Shown here in pieces: positions 26,796-35,460 of a DNA stretch of 64,000 nt (position 1 is the first letter of the stretch; the number at the start of each line of letters is the position of its first letter). A program made the translations under genes and the position numbers. Below the pieces are notes generated by a model, which saw only the letters and a program-made list of their open reading frames with translations, did no database searches and had not been told where the DNA came from. Source of the stretch: CAZXEU01 sp965207385 (lineage in GTDB: Bacteria > Bacteroidota > Rhodothermia > Rhodothermales > Bin80); contig CBDBLZ010000014.1 of the NCBI GenBank assembly GCA_965207385.1, positions 27,371-91,370 on the forward strand, written 5' to 3'.

Positions 26796-27014
26796 CTATT
26801 TGTAGCGATAGACAATGCGGCCCTTGGTAAGGTCAAAGGGCGACAACTCTACCTTTACCCGGTCCCCGGGCAGGATCTTGATATAGTACATGCGCATCTT
26901 GCCGGAAAGGAGTCCGAGAATGGCATGGCCGTTCTCAAGTCGCACGCGGAACTGCGCATTGGGCAGGGCCTCGATCACTTCTCCGTCCAGCTCGATGGAT
27001 TTCTGCTTAGCCAT
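26796..27014 (-). CDS. infA: Translation initiation factor IF-1
   Basis: 72-residue OB-fold protein that occupies the ribosomal A site during initiation: GEVIEALPNAQFRVRLENGH, LSGKMRMYYIKILPGDRVKV and DLTKGRIVYRYK. The start overlaps the map stop by 8 bp, so the two are translationally coupled. Confidence 0.97.
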   Translation of the reverse strand: MAKQKSIELDGEVIEALPNAQFRVRLENGHAILGLLSGKMRMYYIKILPGDRVKVELSPFDLTKGRIVYRYK

Positions 27015-27822
27015 ACGTGGGTTCTGCTATGGAGTATGGTGGTAGGGTAACGTCTTCGATATAGTCGAAGGTAGTAAGCACCTCCGGTCCGTGGTGCCCG
27101 ATGGCAACCATGTGTTCATAATGTGCCGAATTGGCGCCGTCCGCCGTTCGCACGGTCCATCCGTCACGATCCGTGACGATGCGGTACGTGCCGCGATTGA
27201 TCATGGGCTCAAGGCAGAATACCAGTCCGGCGCGCAGTTTTCTCCCCGACCGCGGCTGGCCCACATTGGGCACCTGGGGTTCCTCGTGCAAGGCACGCCC
27301 GATGCCGTGTCCGACGAGCTCCCGGACAACGCCGTAGCCACGGGTTTCGCAGTGCCGCTGGACGGCGTTTGACACGTCGCCCAGCCGATGACCAGGCCGG
27401 GACTGCTCTACGCCCTTTTTCAGGGACTCCATTGTGGCTCGGCACAGGCGCGCGTCGTCCGCGTGGATGTCATCGACGGCAAAGGTGAACGCGCTGTCGC
27501 CGTAATACCCGCGGAAATGCACGCCACAGTCAATGGAAACGACGTCTCCGGCCTGAAGCTCATACGAACCGGGAAGACCGTGCACAACCTCATCGTTAAC
27601 CGAAACGCAAAGCGTTCCCGGAAACGGAGGCAGTGATCCAACCCTGTAGCCCTTGAACGCGGGCTCGGCGCCCTGAGCCCGTACATACCTCTCAGCCTCT
27701 CGATCGAGCTGGGCTGTCGTGATGCCCGGCTCCACGTAGCGAGCCACTTCCGCAAGTGTGCGGCTGACAATGTCGGCACACGTCCGCAGCACGTCGATCT
27801 CCTTGTCCGTCTTCAAGCCCAT
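27007..27822 (-). CDS. map: Methionine aminopeptidase type I
   Basis: 271 residues. It removes the initiator methionine from nascent chains. The dinuclear-metal ligands are all present: Asp98 (SIDCG), Asp109 (YYGDSA), His172 (VGHGIG), Glu205 (LEPM) and Glu236 (YEHMVA), plus the substrate His81 (DEVVHGLP). It sits between secY and infA. The adk gene, which often precedes it, is absent here. Confidence 0.96.
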   Translation of the reverse strand: MGLKTDKEIDVLRTCADIVSRTLAEVARYVEPGITTAQLDREAERYVRAQGAEPAFKGYRVGSLPPFPGTLCVSVNDEVVHGLPGSYELQAGDVVSIDCGVHFRGYYGDSAFTFAVDDIHADDARLCRATMESLKKGVEQSRPGHRLGDVSNAVQRHCETRGYGVVRELVGHGIGRALHEEPQVPNVGQPRSGRKLRAGLVFCLEPMINRGTYRIVTDRDGWTVRTADGANSAHYEHMVAIGHHGPEVLTTFDYIEDVTLPPYSIAEPTYG

Positions 27823-27832
27823 GCCATGTGCG

Positions 27833-29152
27833 TCAGCCCCGGCGACCCCGGATCCGGCCTCCTTTCATGAACCCATCGTAGTGCCGCATGAGCAGGTGGC
27901 TCTCTACCTGCTTCAGCGTATCCAGCGTCACGCCCACCATGATCAGCAAGCTCGTGCCACCGAAGAACTGGGCAAACTGCTGCGTCTCCGTGATGCCCAG
28001 CTGGACGGCAAAGGCAGGCAGGATGGCCGCAAAGCCGATAAACAGCGAGCCCGGCAGCGTAACGCGCGTCAGGATATCGTCAATACGCTCGCTAGTCTGC
28101 CGCCCCGGACGAATTCCGGGGATGAAGCCTCCCTGGCGCTTCATGGTATCCGCCATCTCCTTCGGGTTTACGGCGATTGCCGTATAGAAGTAGGTAAAGA
28201 ACACGCAGACGAAGAAGAATATGATGGAATAGCCCCAGCCGGTAAAGTCGAGAAACAGAGCCCCGAACTGCTGCATGAACTCACTGTTCGGAAAGAACTG
28301 CGCGATCGTCCCCGGCACAAACATGATGGACTGCGCGAAAATGATGGGCATCACGCCTGCGGCATTTACGCGAATGGGCAGATACTGGGTCGTACCGCCG
28401 TAAACCTTGCGCCCTACGACCCGCTTGGCATACTGCACCGGAACGCGGCGCGTACCCTGGGTCATGAGCACGACAAAGGCTGTGACCAGCACCAGCACGC
28501 CCAGTTCGAACAAAAACAGGAACAGGTTCGGCATCTGCCGAAACTCGTTCACGAACGCCTGGGGAAGGAACGCAATGATGCCGATGGTAATGATGAGCGA
28601 GATTCCATTGCCAATGCCGCTTTCCGTGATGCGCTCTCCAAGCCACATCACAAACATCGTTCCGGCCGTGAGCACGATAACGGTAGTGATCATGAAGAAG
28701 GTCGGATTGATCACAACCGCATTGGGCACGGTGCCGAGCAGAAATATGCTGTACCCGATGGACTGCAGGGCCGTGATGCCCGCCGTGCCATAACGCGTCA
28801 ACTGCGTGATCTTGCGCCTGCCTTCCTCGCCCTCTCTCTGGAGCTTCTGGAAATAGGGCACGGCGGCACCCAGAAGCTGTATGATGATCGAGGCCGTGAT
28901 GTAGGGCATAATGCCCAGGGCAAAGACTCCGGCCTGCAGGAAGGCCCCGCCCACAAACAAATTGAAAAAGCCGAACAGGTTGTTTGGGCCTCCGGAAGAG
29001 AAGATCTCCTTGAGCACCGCCGCGTCGATCCCCGGAAGCGTCACATAGGCACCTACGCGGTAGATCACAAGGATGATCAGCGTGTAGATGATGCGCGTGC
29101 GCAGCTCTGTGATCTTCCAGATGTTGCGCAGGCTTTCGGCAAAGCTGGCCAT
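27833..29152 (-). CDS. secY: Preprotein translocase subunit SecY
   Basis: 439 residues with ten membrane helices, forming the Sec channel for exported and membrane proteins. Landmarks are YRVGAYVTLPGID, FFNLFVGGAFLQAGVFALGIMPYITASIIIQLL (the second is cited by its start and end), the cytoplasmic loop KRQGGFIPGIRPG, and VESHLLMRHYDGF near the C-terminus. It begins 27 bp after rplO. Confidence 0.97.
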   Translation of the reverse strand: MASFAESLRNIWKITELRTRIIYTLIILVIYRVGAYVTLPGIDAAVLKEIFSSGGPNNLFGFFNLFVGGAFLQAGVFALGIMPYITASIIIQLLGAAVPYFQKLQREGEEGRRKITQLTRYGTAGITALQSIGYSIFLLGTVPNAVVINPTFFMITTVIVLTAGTMFVMWLGERITESGIGNGISLIITIGIIAFLPQAFVNEFRQMPNLFLFLFELGVLVLVTAFVVLMTQGTRRVPVQYAKRVVGRKVYGGTTQYLPIRVNAAGVMPIIFAQSIMFVPGTIAQFFPNSEFMQQFGALFLDFTGWGYSIIFFFVCVFFTYFYTAIAVNPKEMADTMKRQGGFIPGIRPGRQTSERIDDILTRVTLPGSLFIGFAAILPAFAVQLGITETQQFAQFFGGTSLLIMVGVTLDTLKQVESHLLMRHYDGFMKGGRIRGRRG

Positions 29153-29179
29153 GAACTGTTCTCGGGTTAAAGTGCGTGC

Positions 29180-29641
29180 CTAACGCGCGGTGGCCGTTCC
29201 GCCGGCAGCCTCGATCTTCTGCCGCGCCGATTGACTGAATGCGTGCGCTTCCACGACAAGCGGCCCAGTTGCTTCGCCGTCTCCAAGTATCTTGATGCGA
29301 TCGTCCCTGCGTGCCTGGCCCGCGGCGCAAAGCGCCTCGGGAGTAATGCCCTGGTCAGCATCCAGGCGGCCTGACTCCACTAGTTCGGCGAGACGCCCGA
29401 CGCTCAGTACGCGGTAACGAACCCGAAACGGATTCTTGAAGCCGAATTTGGGCACGCGGCGCTGCAACGGCATCTGCCCTCCCTCGAACCATGAAGGCAT
29501 TCTGTGATTGCCGGTGCGGCTCTTCTGGCCCTTGTTGCCCCGGGTCGAGCTGTGTCCGCCCTTTCCGGAACCAACGCCGCGCCCTATGCGCTTGCGCCGC
29601 CTTGTGGATCCCGGCGCGGGCGACAGGTTGCTTAGATTCAT
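29180..29641 (-). CDS. rplO: 50S ribosomal protein L15
   Basis: 153 residues, a late-assembly large-subunit protein. The N-terminal basic extension NLSPAPGSTRRRKRIGRG is followed by GGHSSTRGNKGQKSRTG and FEGGQMPLQRRVPKFGF; the C-terminal globular part is VVEAHAFSQSARQKIEAAGG. Confidence 0.97.
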   Translation of the reverse strand: MNLSNLSPAPGSTRRRKRIGRGVGSGKGGHSSTRGNKGQKSRTGNHRMPSWFEGGQMPLQRRVPKFGFKNPFRVRYRVLSVGRLAELVESGRLDADQGITPEALCAAGQARRDDRIKILGDGEATGPLVVEAHAFSQSARQKIEAAGGTATAR

Positions 29642-29656
29642 GTAATTCTGCCCGTG

Positions 29657-29836
29657 TTATTGGGTCTCGGTAACCTCGACCAGGTGGCGTACCATGCGAA
29701 TCATGCCGCGAATGGCAGGCGTGTCCTTCTGGTACACCGTGTGATGCATGCGGCGCAGCCCGAGCGCCTCCATAGTCCGGCGCTGGCGCGCAGACGCGTG
29801 AATGAGGCTTCTTATCTGTGTCACTTTCAGCTGCAT
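29657..29836 (-). CDS. rpmD: 50S ribosomal protein L30
   Basis: 59 residues starting MQLKVTQIRSLIHAS, with the family motif RRTMEALGLRRMHHTVYQKD and a terminal MVRHLVEVTE strand. The longer open frame upstream is a shadow of rpsE; the ATG at 29836 sits 4 bp after the rpsE stop. Confidence 0.95.
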   Translation of the reverse strand: MQLKVTQIRSLIHASARQRRTMEALGLRRMHHTVYQKDTPAIRGMIRMVRHLVEVTETQ

Positions 29837-29840
29837 GACC

Positions 29841-30380
29841 CTATCCTTCGAAAACGCGTCGCAGCGGCAGACCCCGTCGGCGTGCCACCTCGACGGGATC
29901 CTCCAGGCTTCGCAGGGCAGCCAACGTTGCGCCGACCTGGTTATGCGGATTGCTTGTGCCCAGCGACTTGGACAGAATGTTCTTGATGCCGGCACACTCA
30001 AGCACCGCGCGGACGCCCCCGCCTGCAATAACCCCGGTGCCCTCCGAGGCCGGCTGCAAGAGAACGCGACCCGCGTCTTGCTTGCCGGTAACCCGATGCG
30101 GGATGGTTCCTCGACCGGTCACCGGCACCGTGATAAGCCGCTTCTTGGCCGCCTCCGTCCCCTTGGCAATGGCATCGGCGACTTCATTGGCCTTGCCCAG
30201 GCCCGCGCCTACCTTGCCCTTGCCGTCACCGACGACGACCACGGCGTTGAATGAAAACCGGCGGCCGCCCTTGACCACCTTGGCCACGCGATTGACCGTG
30301 ACCAGACGCTCGATCCAGTCGGACTGCGCTCCCGAATCATCCGATGAACGGCGTCCGCCCCTGTCCCTTGCCATATGCAC
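29841..30380 (-). CDS. rpsE: 30S ribosomal protein S5
   Basis: 179 residues, important for decoding fidelity. The dsRBD-like N-domain has WIERLVTVNRVAKVVKGGRR and FNAVVVVGDGKGKVGAGLGK; the C-domain has AGGGVRAVLECAGIKNIL. A second ATG two codons in (30374) is an equally good start. Confidence 0.97.
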   Translation of the reverse strand: MHMARDRGGRRSSDDSGAQSDWIERLVTVNRVAKVVKGGRRFSFNAVVVVGDGKGKVGAGLGKANEVADAIAKGTEAAKKRLITVPVTGRGTIPHRVTGKQDAGRVLLQPASEGTGVIAGGGVRAVLECAGIKNILSKSLGTSNPHNQVGATLAALRSLEDPVEVARRRGLPLRRVFEG

Positions 30381-30395
30381 GCCTGCTAAGTGTGA

Positions 30396-30761
30396 TTAAA
30401 ACGCCAGTCCGCCCTCGCGCGCGCCTTCGGCCAGCGCCCGCACGCGACCGAGGTAGCGGTATCCATTCCTGTCGAAAATCGCCGACTGTATGCCTGCCTC
30501 GCGAGCGCGCGCCGCAAGCGTTTTGCCGACAGCCTGGCCCACTTCGAGAGAGCTCCCGGTAAGCTCCGCCTCTGCCAGAGAAGAGGCTGACGCCAGGGTC
30601 GTGCCCGAAATGTCGTCTACAAGTTGGGCATAAATGTGCCTGTTTGAGCGGAACACGGTAAGCCGGGGACGCTCCCGTGTACCGTGCACACGCTTGCGTA
30701 CGCTTCGCTTGACTCGCCGACGCCGTGCCGCCTTGAGGGTTCTGGCCTTTCCTTCTGCCAT
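30396..30761 (-). CDS. rplR: 50S ribosomal protein L18
   Basis: 121 residues, a 5S rRNA-binding protein. Motifs are RRRRVKRSVRKRVHGTRERP, LTVFRSNRHIYAQLVDD and FDRNGYRYLGRVRALAEGAR. Confidence 0.97.
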   Translation of the reverse strand: MAEGKARTLKAARRRRVKRSVRKRVHGTRERPRLTVFRSNRHIYAQLVDDISGTTLASASSLAEAELTGSSLEVGQAVGKTLAARAREAGIQSAIFDRNGYRYLGRVRALAEGAREGGLAF

Positions 30762-30773
30762 GGTAACTGTGTC

Positions 30774-31331
30774 CTATCTAGCCGCCGTCTTGCCGGCCTT
30801 GCGGCGTACATATTCTCCCACGTAGCGCACGCCCTTGCCCTTGTACGGCTCCGGCGGGCGCAGCCCGCGAATCTTGGCCGCCACGTGGCCCACCATTTGC
30901 TTGTCAATGCCCTCGACCGTGATCCTGGGATTCTGGCCGCGCCGACCGGCCTCCGCTGTTACGGTCACTTCCGGAGGCGGTACAAAGACTATGAAATGAG
31001 AGAATCCGAGTGCCAATTCCAGCACGCCATTCTTCACTTCTGCGCGCGAGCCCACGCCCACTATTTCCAGATCCTTGCGGAAGCCCTGCGTAACGCCCGT
31101 GACCATGTTGTTGATCAGCGACCGGTACAGTCCGTGCAGGGCCCGGTGTCGCTTCTGGTTCGAAGCACGCTTGACGCGGATGACACCGTCCTCCTGCTCC
31201 ACCGAAATGTCGGAACCGATCTCCTGGCGCAACTCTCCCTTCGGCCCGCGCACCACGACGGCACCCGTCTTCTCAACCACGGCGCTCACGCCGTCCGGAA
31301 GCGGAATGGGCAGCCTTCCTATACGTGACAT
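30774..31331 (-). CDS. rplF: 50S ribosomal protein L6
   Basis: 185 residues with two similar alpha/beta domains, located near the sarcin-ricin loop. It starts MSRIGRLPIPLPDGV, and the C-terminal signature GIDKQMVGHVAAKIRGLRPP precedes PYKGKGVRYVGEYVRRK. Confidence 0.97.
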   Translation of the reverse strand: MSRIGRLPIPLPDGVSAVVEKTGAVVVRGPKGELRQEIGSDISVEQEDGVIRVKRASNQKRHRALHGLYRSLINNMVTGVTQGFRKDLEIVGVGSRAEVKNGVLELALGFSHFIVFVPPPEVTVTAEAGRRGQNPRITVEGIDKQMVGHVAAKIRGLRPPEPYKGKGVRYVGEYVRRKAGKTAAR

Positions 31332-31343
31332 GATGTCTTCCAG

Positions 31344-31745
31344 TTAAAAGACGAACGCCAGCACTTCGCCGCCGGTATTGATTCTGCGAGCCTCCTTATC
31401 CGTCATCACCCCCTGCGAGGTCGACACGATAGCCGTGCCGAGACCGTTTCGCACCCTGGGCAGGTCTGCGGCCCTGACGTAGGTCCGCAGTCCCGGCCGG
31501 GAAGCCCGCTTGAGCTCGCGAATGGCCCCGCGGCCGAGCCGGTCGTACTTGAGAAAGATGCGAAGCAGTCCCTGTTTACCGTCATCAATGTTGAGAAAGT
31601 TGCGGACGTAGCCCTTTTCTACCAGAATCTTGGTAATGGCCCGCTTCAGCTTGGAGGCAGGCACATCCGTAAAGCGATGCCCGGCCGCCTGCGCATTGCG
31701 AATGCGGGAAAGGTAGTCTGCAACGGGGTCCGTAATGCCACTCAT
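31344..31745 (-). CDS. rpsH: 30S ribosomal protein S8
   Basis: 133 residues, a central-domain 16S-binding protein and, in E. coli, the spc operon repressor. It starts MSGITDPVADYLSRIRNAQ and carries the C-terminal signature TSQGVMTDKEARRINTGGEV. Confidence 0.97.
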   Translation of the reverse strand: MSGITDPVADYLSRIRNAQAAGHRFTDVPASKLKRAITKILVEKGYVRNFLNIDDGKQGLLRIFLKYDRLGRGAIRELKRASRPGLRTYVRAADLPRVRNGLGTAIVSTSQGVMTDKEARRINTGGEVLAFVF

Positions 31746-31763
31746 GGTTCGTAACGATGTCTT

Positions 31764-32033
31764 CTACCAGCTCGACTTGCGAATCCCCGGGATCTTGCCT
31801 TCGCGGGCCATGTCCCTGAATACGATGCGCGATATCCCGTACATCCGTATATAGCCACGCGAGCGGCCCGTTAGTTGGCACCTGTTGCGCAGGCGTGACG
31901 GACTTGAATTGCGGGGAAGCTTCTGCAGCCCCTCGCTGTCGAAGGCCGCCTTCAGCTGCCGGCGCTTGTCCGCGTACTTGGCCACCAGCCTTTCGCGCTT
32001 TTTCTGCCGGGCTACCCAGCTTTTCTTCGCCAT
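31764..32033 (-). CDS. rpsN: 30S ribosomal protein S14 (zinc-free type)
   Basis: 89 residues. It is the long S14 form without the CxxC...CxxC zinc set: MAKKSWVARQKKRERLVAKY, then LPRNSSPSRLRNRCQLTGR and GISRIVFRDMAREGKIPG. The protein sits in the small-subunit head. Confidence 0.97.
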   Translation of the reverse strand: MAKKSWVARQKKRERLVAKYADKRRQLKAAFDSEGLQKLPRNSSPSRLRNRCQLTGRSRGYIRMYGISRIVFRDMAREGKIPGIRKSSW

Positions 32034-32055
32034 AACAATGCTGTATTAGCTAGTC

Positions 32056-32622
32056 TCAGGCCGCCCTGCGCCGAACGAAGGGCATGCCCAGCTCCTTCAG
32101 GAGCGCGTATGCCTCCTCGTCCGTGGCGGCGGTCGTCACAATGGTGACATCCAGGCCGCTGATGCGGTCGACCTTGTCCACGTCGATCTCGGGAAATATG
32201 ATCTGCTCCTTGATTCCCAGGGAGTAATTGCCTCTGCCATCGAAACTGCGATCGGGAGTGCCACGAAAGTCGCGCACGCGCGGCAGCGCCAGTGTAATGA
32301 GCCGGTCCAGAAACTCCCACATGCGGGCACCCCGCAGCGTGACGGTTACGCCGACGGCCATTCCAGCCCGGAGCTTGAAATTCGAAACGCTCTTGCGCGC
32401 TCGCCGAATGGTCGGCTGCTGCCCGGTAATCAGGCGCAGCTCCTGCAGGCCGCTATCCACAAGCTTCTGGTTCTGCGTGGCATCCCCGATACCCTTGTTG
32501 ACCACGATCTTGACCAGGCGCGGCACCTGCAGGTCGTTGCTGTACGGGAACTGCTTGCGCAGCGCCGGCATCACTTCCTTTCGGAATCGCACTTGCAGGC
32601 GAGGTGAGTACTTCATGGCCAC
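32056..32622 (-). CDS. rplE: 50S ribosomal protein L5
   Basis: 188 residues, binding 5S rRNA and bridging to S13. It has VPRLVKIVVNKGIGDATQN, FKLRAGMAVGVTVTLRG and the C-terminal GLDVTIVTTAATDEEAYALL. Its start directly abuts the rplX stop. Confidence 0.97.
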   Translation of the reverse strand: MAMKYSPRLQVRFRKEVMPALRKQFPYSNDLQVPRLVKIVVNKGIGDATQNQKLVDSGLQELRLITGQQPTIRRARKSVSNFKLRAGMAVGVTVTLRGARMWEFLDRLITLALPRVRDFRGTPDRSFDGRGNYSLGIKEQIIFPEIDVDKVDRISGLDVTIVTTAATDEEAYALLKELGMPFVRRRAA

Positions 32623-33000
32623 TTAGTCCAGTTCTGATTTAGTGGTGGCGGCATAGCGTACCCATCGGCCACTGCCTGTTTCCGGGTCCTCTATCCACTT
32701 TCGGCCCACGCGCGTGGGATCGCCGTTGCCGTCCAGCGGCTGCACATTGGATATGTGGATCGGCAGTTCCCGCTCCACGCGGCCTCCCTGCGGATACATC
32801 TGATTGGGGCGGGTATGACGAATGCGGAGATTTACACCCTCCACGATCACGCGGCCGCGCTCCGGAAACACCTTTAGTACCTTGCCCACGTAGCCGCGAC
32901 TGCGGTCATGCCGCTCCTCCGCAGCCGTAATGGCCTTGGTCAGCATGACAAGGTCCCCCTTCTTGACGTGCGGCTTGGCCTTTTGGATGTCTGCACCCAT
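32623..33000 (-). CDS. rplX: 50S ribosomal protein L24
   Basis: 125 residues, an assembly-initiator protein near the tunnel exit. The KOW motif is KKGDLVMLTKAITAAEERHD followed by RGYVGKVLKVFPERGRVIVE, then GVNLRIRHTRPNQMYPQGG. It is slightly longer than usual because of a C-terminal 20-residue tail. Confidence 0.96.
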   Translation of the reverse strand: MGADIQKAKPHVKKGDLVMLTKAITAAEERHDRSRGYVGKVLKVFPERGRVIVEGVNLRIRHTRPNQMYPQGGRVERELPIHISNVQPLDGNGDPTRVGRKWIEDPETGSGRWVRYAATTKSELD

Positions 33001-33018
33001 GAATCCGTATACGATATT

Positions 33019-33387
33019 CTAGATTACTTCCGGGGCCAGGGACACGATGCGCATATAGCGCCGGTCCCGCAGCTCACGGGCCACGGGCCCGAAAATGCGG
33101 GTACCGCGGGGCTCTCCCTGGGGATTGAGCAAAACGGCGGCGTTCTCGTCAAAGCGCACGTACGAGCCGTCATCGCGCCTCTGCTCCTTCCTGGTGCGTA
33201 CCACGACAGCACGCACGACATCTCCCTTCTTGACACCGCCACCCGGGATGGCTGACTTGACCGTAACCACGATCTTGTCACCAATGCGGGCGTAGCGCCG
33301 TCCGCTTCCCCCCAGCACGCGGATGCAGAGCACTTCCTTGGCTCCGCTATTGTCCGCGACGTTAAGCCTTGATTCCTGTTGTATCAT
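33019..33387 (-). CDS. rplN: 50S ribosomal protein L14
   Basis: 122 residues starting at the ATG at 33387 (MIQQESRLNVADNSGAKEV); the longer frame upstream is a shadow of rpsQ. The family signature GGSGRRYARIGDKIVVTVK and RGTRIFGPVARELRDRRYM are clear. It lies at the subunit interface. Confidence 0.97.
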   Translation of the reverse strand: MIQQESRLNVADNSGAKEVLCIRVLGGSGRRYARIGDKIVVTVKSAIPGGGVKKGDVVRAVVVRTRKEQRRDDGSYVRFDENAAVLLNPQGEPRGTRIFGPVARELRDRRYMRIVSLAPEVI

Positions 33388-33401
33388 CGCACATCCGTTG
33401 C

Positions 33402-33656
33402 CTACTTGGCCCGCTCTACGACCTCCACGAGGCGCCACCGCTTGTACTTGCTGCGCGGGCGGGTCTCCATGATGCGGACCGTGTCCCCTTCGCGAGCCGT
33501 CTCTTCTTCGTCGTGCGCCATGAGGCGCGATGTCTTCTTGATGAACTTGCCATACATGGGATGCCGCACCTGGCGCTCGATGCCCACCACGATGCTCTTG
33601 TCCATCCTGTTGCTTACTACGATGCCAACTCGCTCCTTGCGCGCAGTACGGGTCAT
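33402..33656 (-). CDS. rpsQ: 30S ribosomal protein S17
   Basis: 84-residue OB-fold 16S-binding protein: RKERVGIVVSNRMDKSIVVG, HPMYGKFIKKTSRLMAHDEE and GDTVRIMETRPRSKYKRW. It overlaps rpmC by 4 bp (ATGA-type). Confidence 0.97.
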   Translation of the reverse strand: MTRTARKERVGIVVSNRMDKSIVVGIERQVRHPMYGKFIKKTSRLMAHDEEETAREGDTVRIMETRPRSKYKRWRLVEVVERAK

Positions 33657-33847
33657 GGCGTGTCCCCCTCCTCGAGTATGGTCTGCAGCCTGGCAAGAAA
33701 GCGCCGCTTCTGGCGAAGCAGCAGCGGATTCTCCAGGTGCGCGATGGCATGCCGAAATCGGAGCTCGCGCAACTGCTCCCCTTCCTCGCGAATCCGCTCG
33801 CGAATCTCGTCCACGCTCATGGCGCGAATTTCCTTGGCCTTCATCAT
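33653..33847 (-). CDS. rpmC: 50S ribosomal protein L29
   Basis: 64 residues, a helical hairpin at the tunnel exit where SRP and trigger factor dock. It starts MMKAKEIRAMSVDEIRERI, with LRELRFRHAIAHLENPLLLR. The start is 3 bp after rplP and the end overlaps rpsQ. Confidence 0.96.
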   Translation of the reverse strand: MMKAKEIRAMSVDEIRERIREEGEQLRELRFRHAIAHLENPLLLRQKRRFLARLQTILEEGDTP

Positions 33848-33850
33848 GGC

Positions 33851-34276
33851 TTATTTCTCGACGTAATCCGGCCGCACTACCATCTTGGTCTTGAGCGGAA
33901 GCTTCTGCTGCGCCAGGCGCAGCGACTCGCGCGCCAGCTCAAGGGAAATGCCTCCGCCCACCTCAAACAGGATCCGTCCGGGATGGATCGATGCGGCCCA
34001 GTGGTCAATGGCGCCCTTGCCCTTGCCCATGCGCACTTCAGCCGGCTTGCGGGTGATGGGCTTGTCCGGGAAGACGCGGATATAGACCTTTCCGGCGCGC
34101 TTCATGCGCCTCGTCATGGCGATGCGGGCAGCTTCGATCTGTCTGCTCGTTACGCGGCCCGGCTCCAGCGCCTTCAGGCCAAAGTCGCCGAAATCCACGC
34201 GCGTGCCGCGGGATGCATTGCCGCGAATGCGTCCCTTTTGCTGCTTGCGGTACTTGGTGCGCTTTGGCATCAACAT
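33851..34276 (-). CDS. rplP: 50S ribosomal protein L16
   Basis: 141 residues, organising the A-site region of the large subunit. It begins MLMPKRTKYRKQQKGRIRG and has TRRMKRAGKVYIRVFPDKPI and RMGKGKGAIDHWAASIHPG, the arginine hydroxylation-site region in E. coli. Confidence 0.97.
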   Translation of the reverse strand: MLMPKRTKYRKQQKGRIRGNASRGTRVDFGDFGLKALEPGRVTSRQIEAARIAMTRRMKRAGKVYIRVFPDKPITRKPAEVRMGKGKGAIDHWAASIHPGRILFEVGGGISLELARESLRLAQQKLPLKTKMVVRPDYVEK

Positions 34277-34289
34277 GGAATCACCTCCT

Positions 34290-35075
34290 CTATCTGCGCG
34301 GGCCGCGGCGTGCGCCCGAGGCCCTGTTGCGTCCGGCGCCGCTGCGCCGCCGCTCGCGCGCCTTGCCTTCGCCTCCGCGCCGGCCGCCCGCGTGCATCTG
34401 TCTGAGCTGTTGCCGCTGGGCCTGCACGTTCGGGCTCAGGTCGGGCCTGCCCAGTATTTCACCGCGATACACCCACACCTTTACACCAATGCTGCCGTAA
34501 ATGGTGGCGGCGATGGCTTCGGAATAATCAATGTCGGCCCGGATCGTGTGCAGCGGCACACGGCCCTCCAGGTACTGCTCCACGCGGCCCATCTCGGCAC
34601 CACCCAGACGTCCGGCCACCTTTATGCGGATGCCCTGGGCTCCCATGCGCATGGCGCCCTGGATAGCCTGCTTCATGGCGCGCCGGAATGACACGCGGCC
34701 TTCCAGTTGCTGAGCAACATTCTGCGCCACCAGACTCGCATCGAGCTCGGGGCGCTTGATCTCGTTGATGTTGATCTGGATATCCTTCCCGGTGAGCTTC
34801 TTTAGCTCCTCGCGAAGCTTGTCGACCTCCGCGCCCCCACGGCCGATGACCACGCCCGGCCGGCTGGTGTGAAGCGTCAGAATCACGCGGCGGGGGGTTC
34901 GCTCGATCACGACCCGGCTCAAGCCCGCCCGCTTCAGGCGAGCCGTCACGTAGCGGCGAATCTCCTCGTCCTCCAGGAGCTTGGCTGCCATGTCCTTCTT
35001 GCCGGCATACCAGTTGGAATCCCATCCCCTGATGATGCCCAGCCTGAAGCCTATCGGATGTGTCTTTTGACCCAT
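34290..35075 (-). CDS. rpsC: 30S ribosomal protein S3
   Basis: 261 residues, lining the mRNA entry tunnel. It starts MGQKTHPIGFRLGIIRGWDS; the KH domain has RPGVVIGRGGAEVDKLREEL; the C-domain has QYLEGRVPLHTIRADIDY and GVKVWVYRGEILGR. A basic tail of about 45 Arg/Gly-rich residues extends past the usual end. Confidence 0.97.
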   Translation of the reverse strand: MGQKTHPIGFRLGIIRGWDSNWYAGKKDMAAKLLEDEEIRRYVTARLKRAGLSRVVIERTPRRVILTLHTSRPGVVIGRGGAEVDKLREELKKLTGKDIQININEIKRPELDASLVAQNVAQQLEGRVSFRRAMKQAIQGAMRMGAQGIRIKVAGRLGGAEMGRVEQYLEGRVPLHTIRADIDYSEAIAATIYGSIGVKVWVYRGEILGRPDLSPNVQAQRQQLRQMHAGGRRGGEGKARERRRSGAGRNRASGARRGPRR

Positions 35076-35077
35076 GT

Positions 35078-35452
35078 CTATGTCTCGTCACTCAGGTCGT
35101 CCACGCTGCGGACGACAACGGTAAGGTGGCTCAGGCGCTTGCGGTAGGGATGGGCGCGGCCACGCGGCGCCGGCCGGAATCGCCGAAACGTCGGCCCTTC
35201 GTCCACGCGGATGTCCGCTATCACCAGGTCCCCTTCGTCAAACCGCTCGTCCTGGTGCTTGTCCATCAGGTTATGCACGGCCGAGCGTATGGTCAGCTCT
35301 ATGGCCCGCGTGGCAGCTTGCGGCATGAAATGCAGCGCTTCAAGCGCAGTCGATACACGCTCGCCGCGGATGGCATTGATGACCCTGCGCATCTTGAGCG
35401 GCGAACTGCGAATGTATTTCCTTTTTGCCCGGGCCTCCATATCAGCTGGCAT
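35078..35452 (-). CDS. rplV: 50S ribosomal protein L22
   Basis: 124 residues from the ATG at 35452, 8 bp after the rpsS stop (an ATG four codons later at 35440 is also possible). It has KYIRSSPLKMRRVINAIRGE, MPQAATRAIELTIRSAVHNL and PAPRGRAHPYRKRLSHLTVV, the extended loop that lines the exit tunnel. Confidence 0.96.
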   Translation of the reverse strand: MPADMEARAKRKYIRSSPLKMRRVINAIRGERVSTALEALHFMPQAATRAIELTIRSAVHNLMDKHQDERFDEGDLVIADIRVDEGPTFRRFRPAPRGRAHPYRKRLSHLTVVVRSVDDLSDET

Positions 35453-35460
35453 GAGTCTTG

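Noticed and set aside
27758..29170. 470-codon plus-strand open frame over secY
   Set aside because: Composition is a reverse-frame shadow of secY (His/Asp/Gly-rich), with no domain and no signal.
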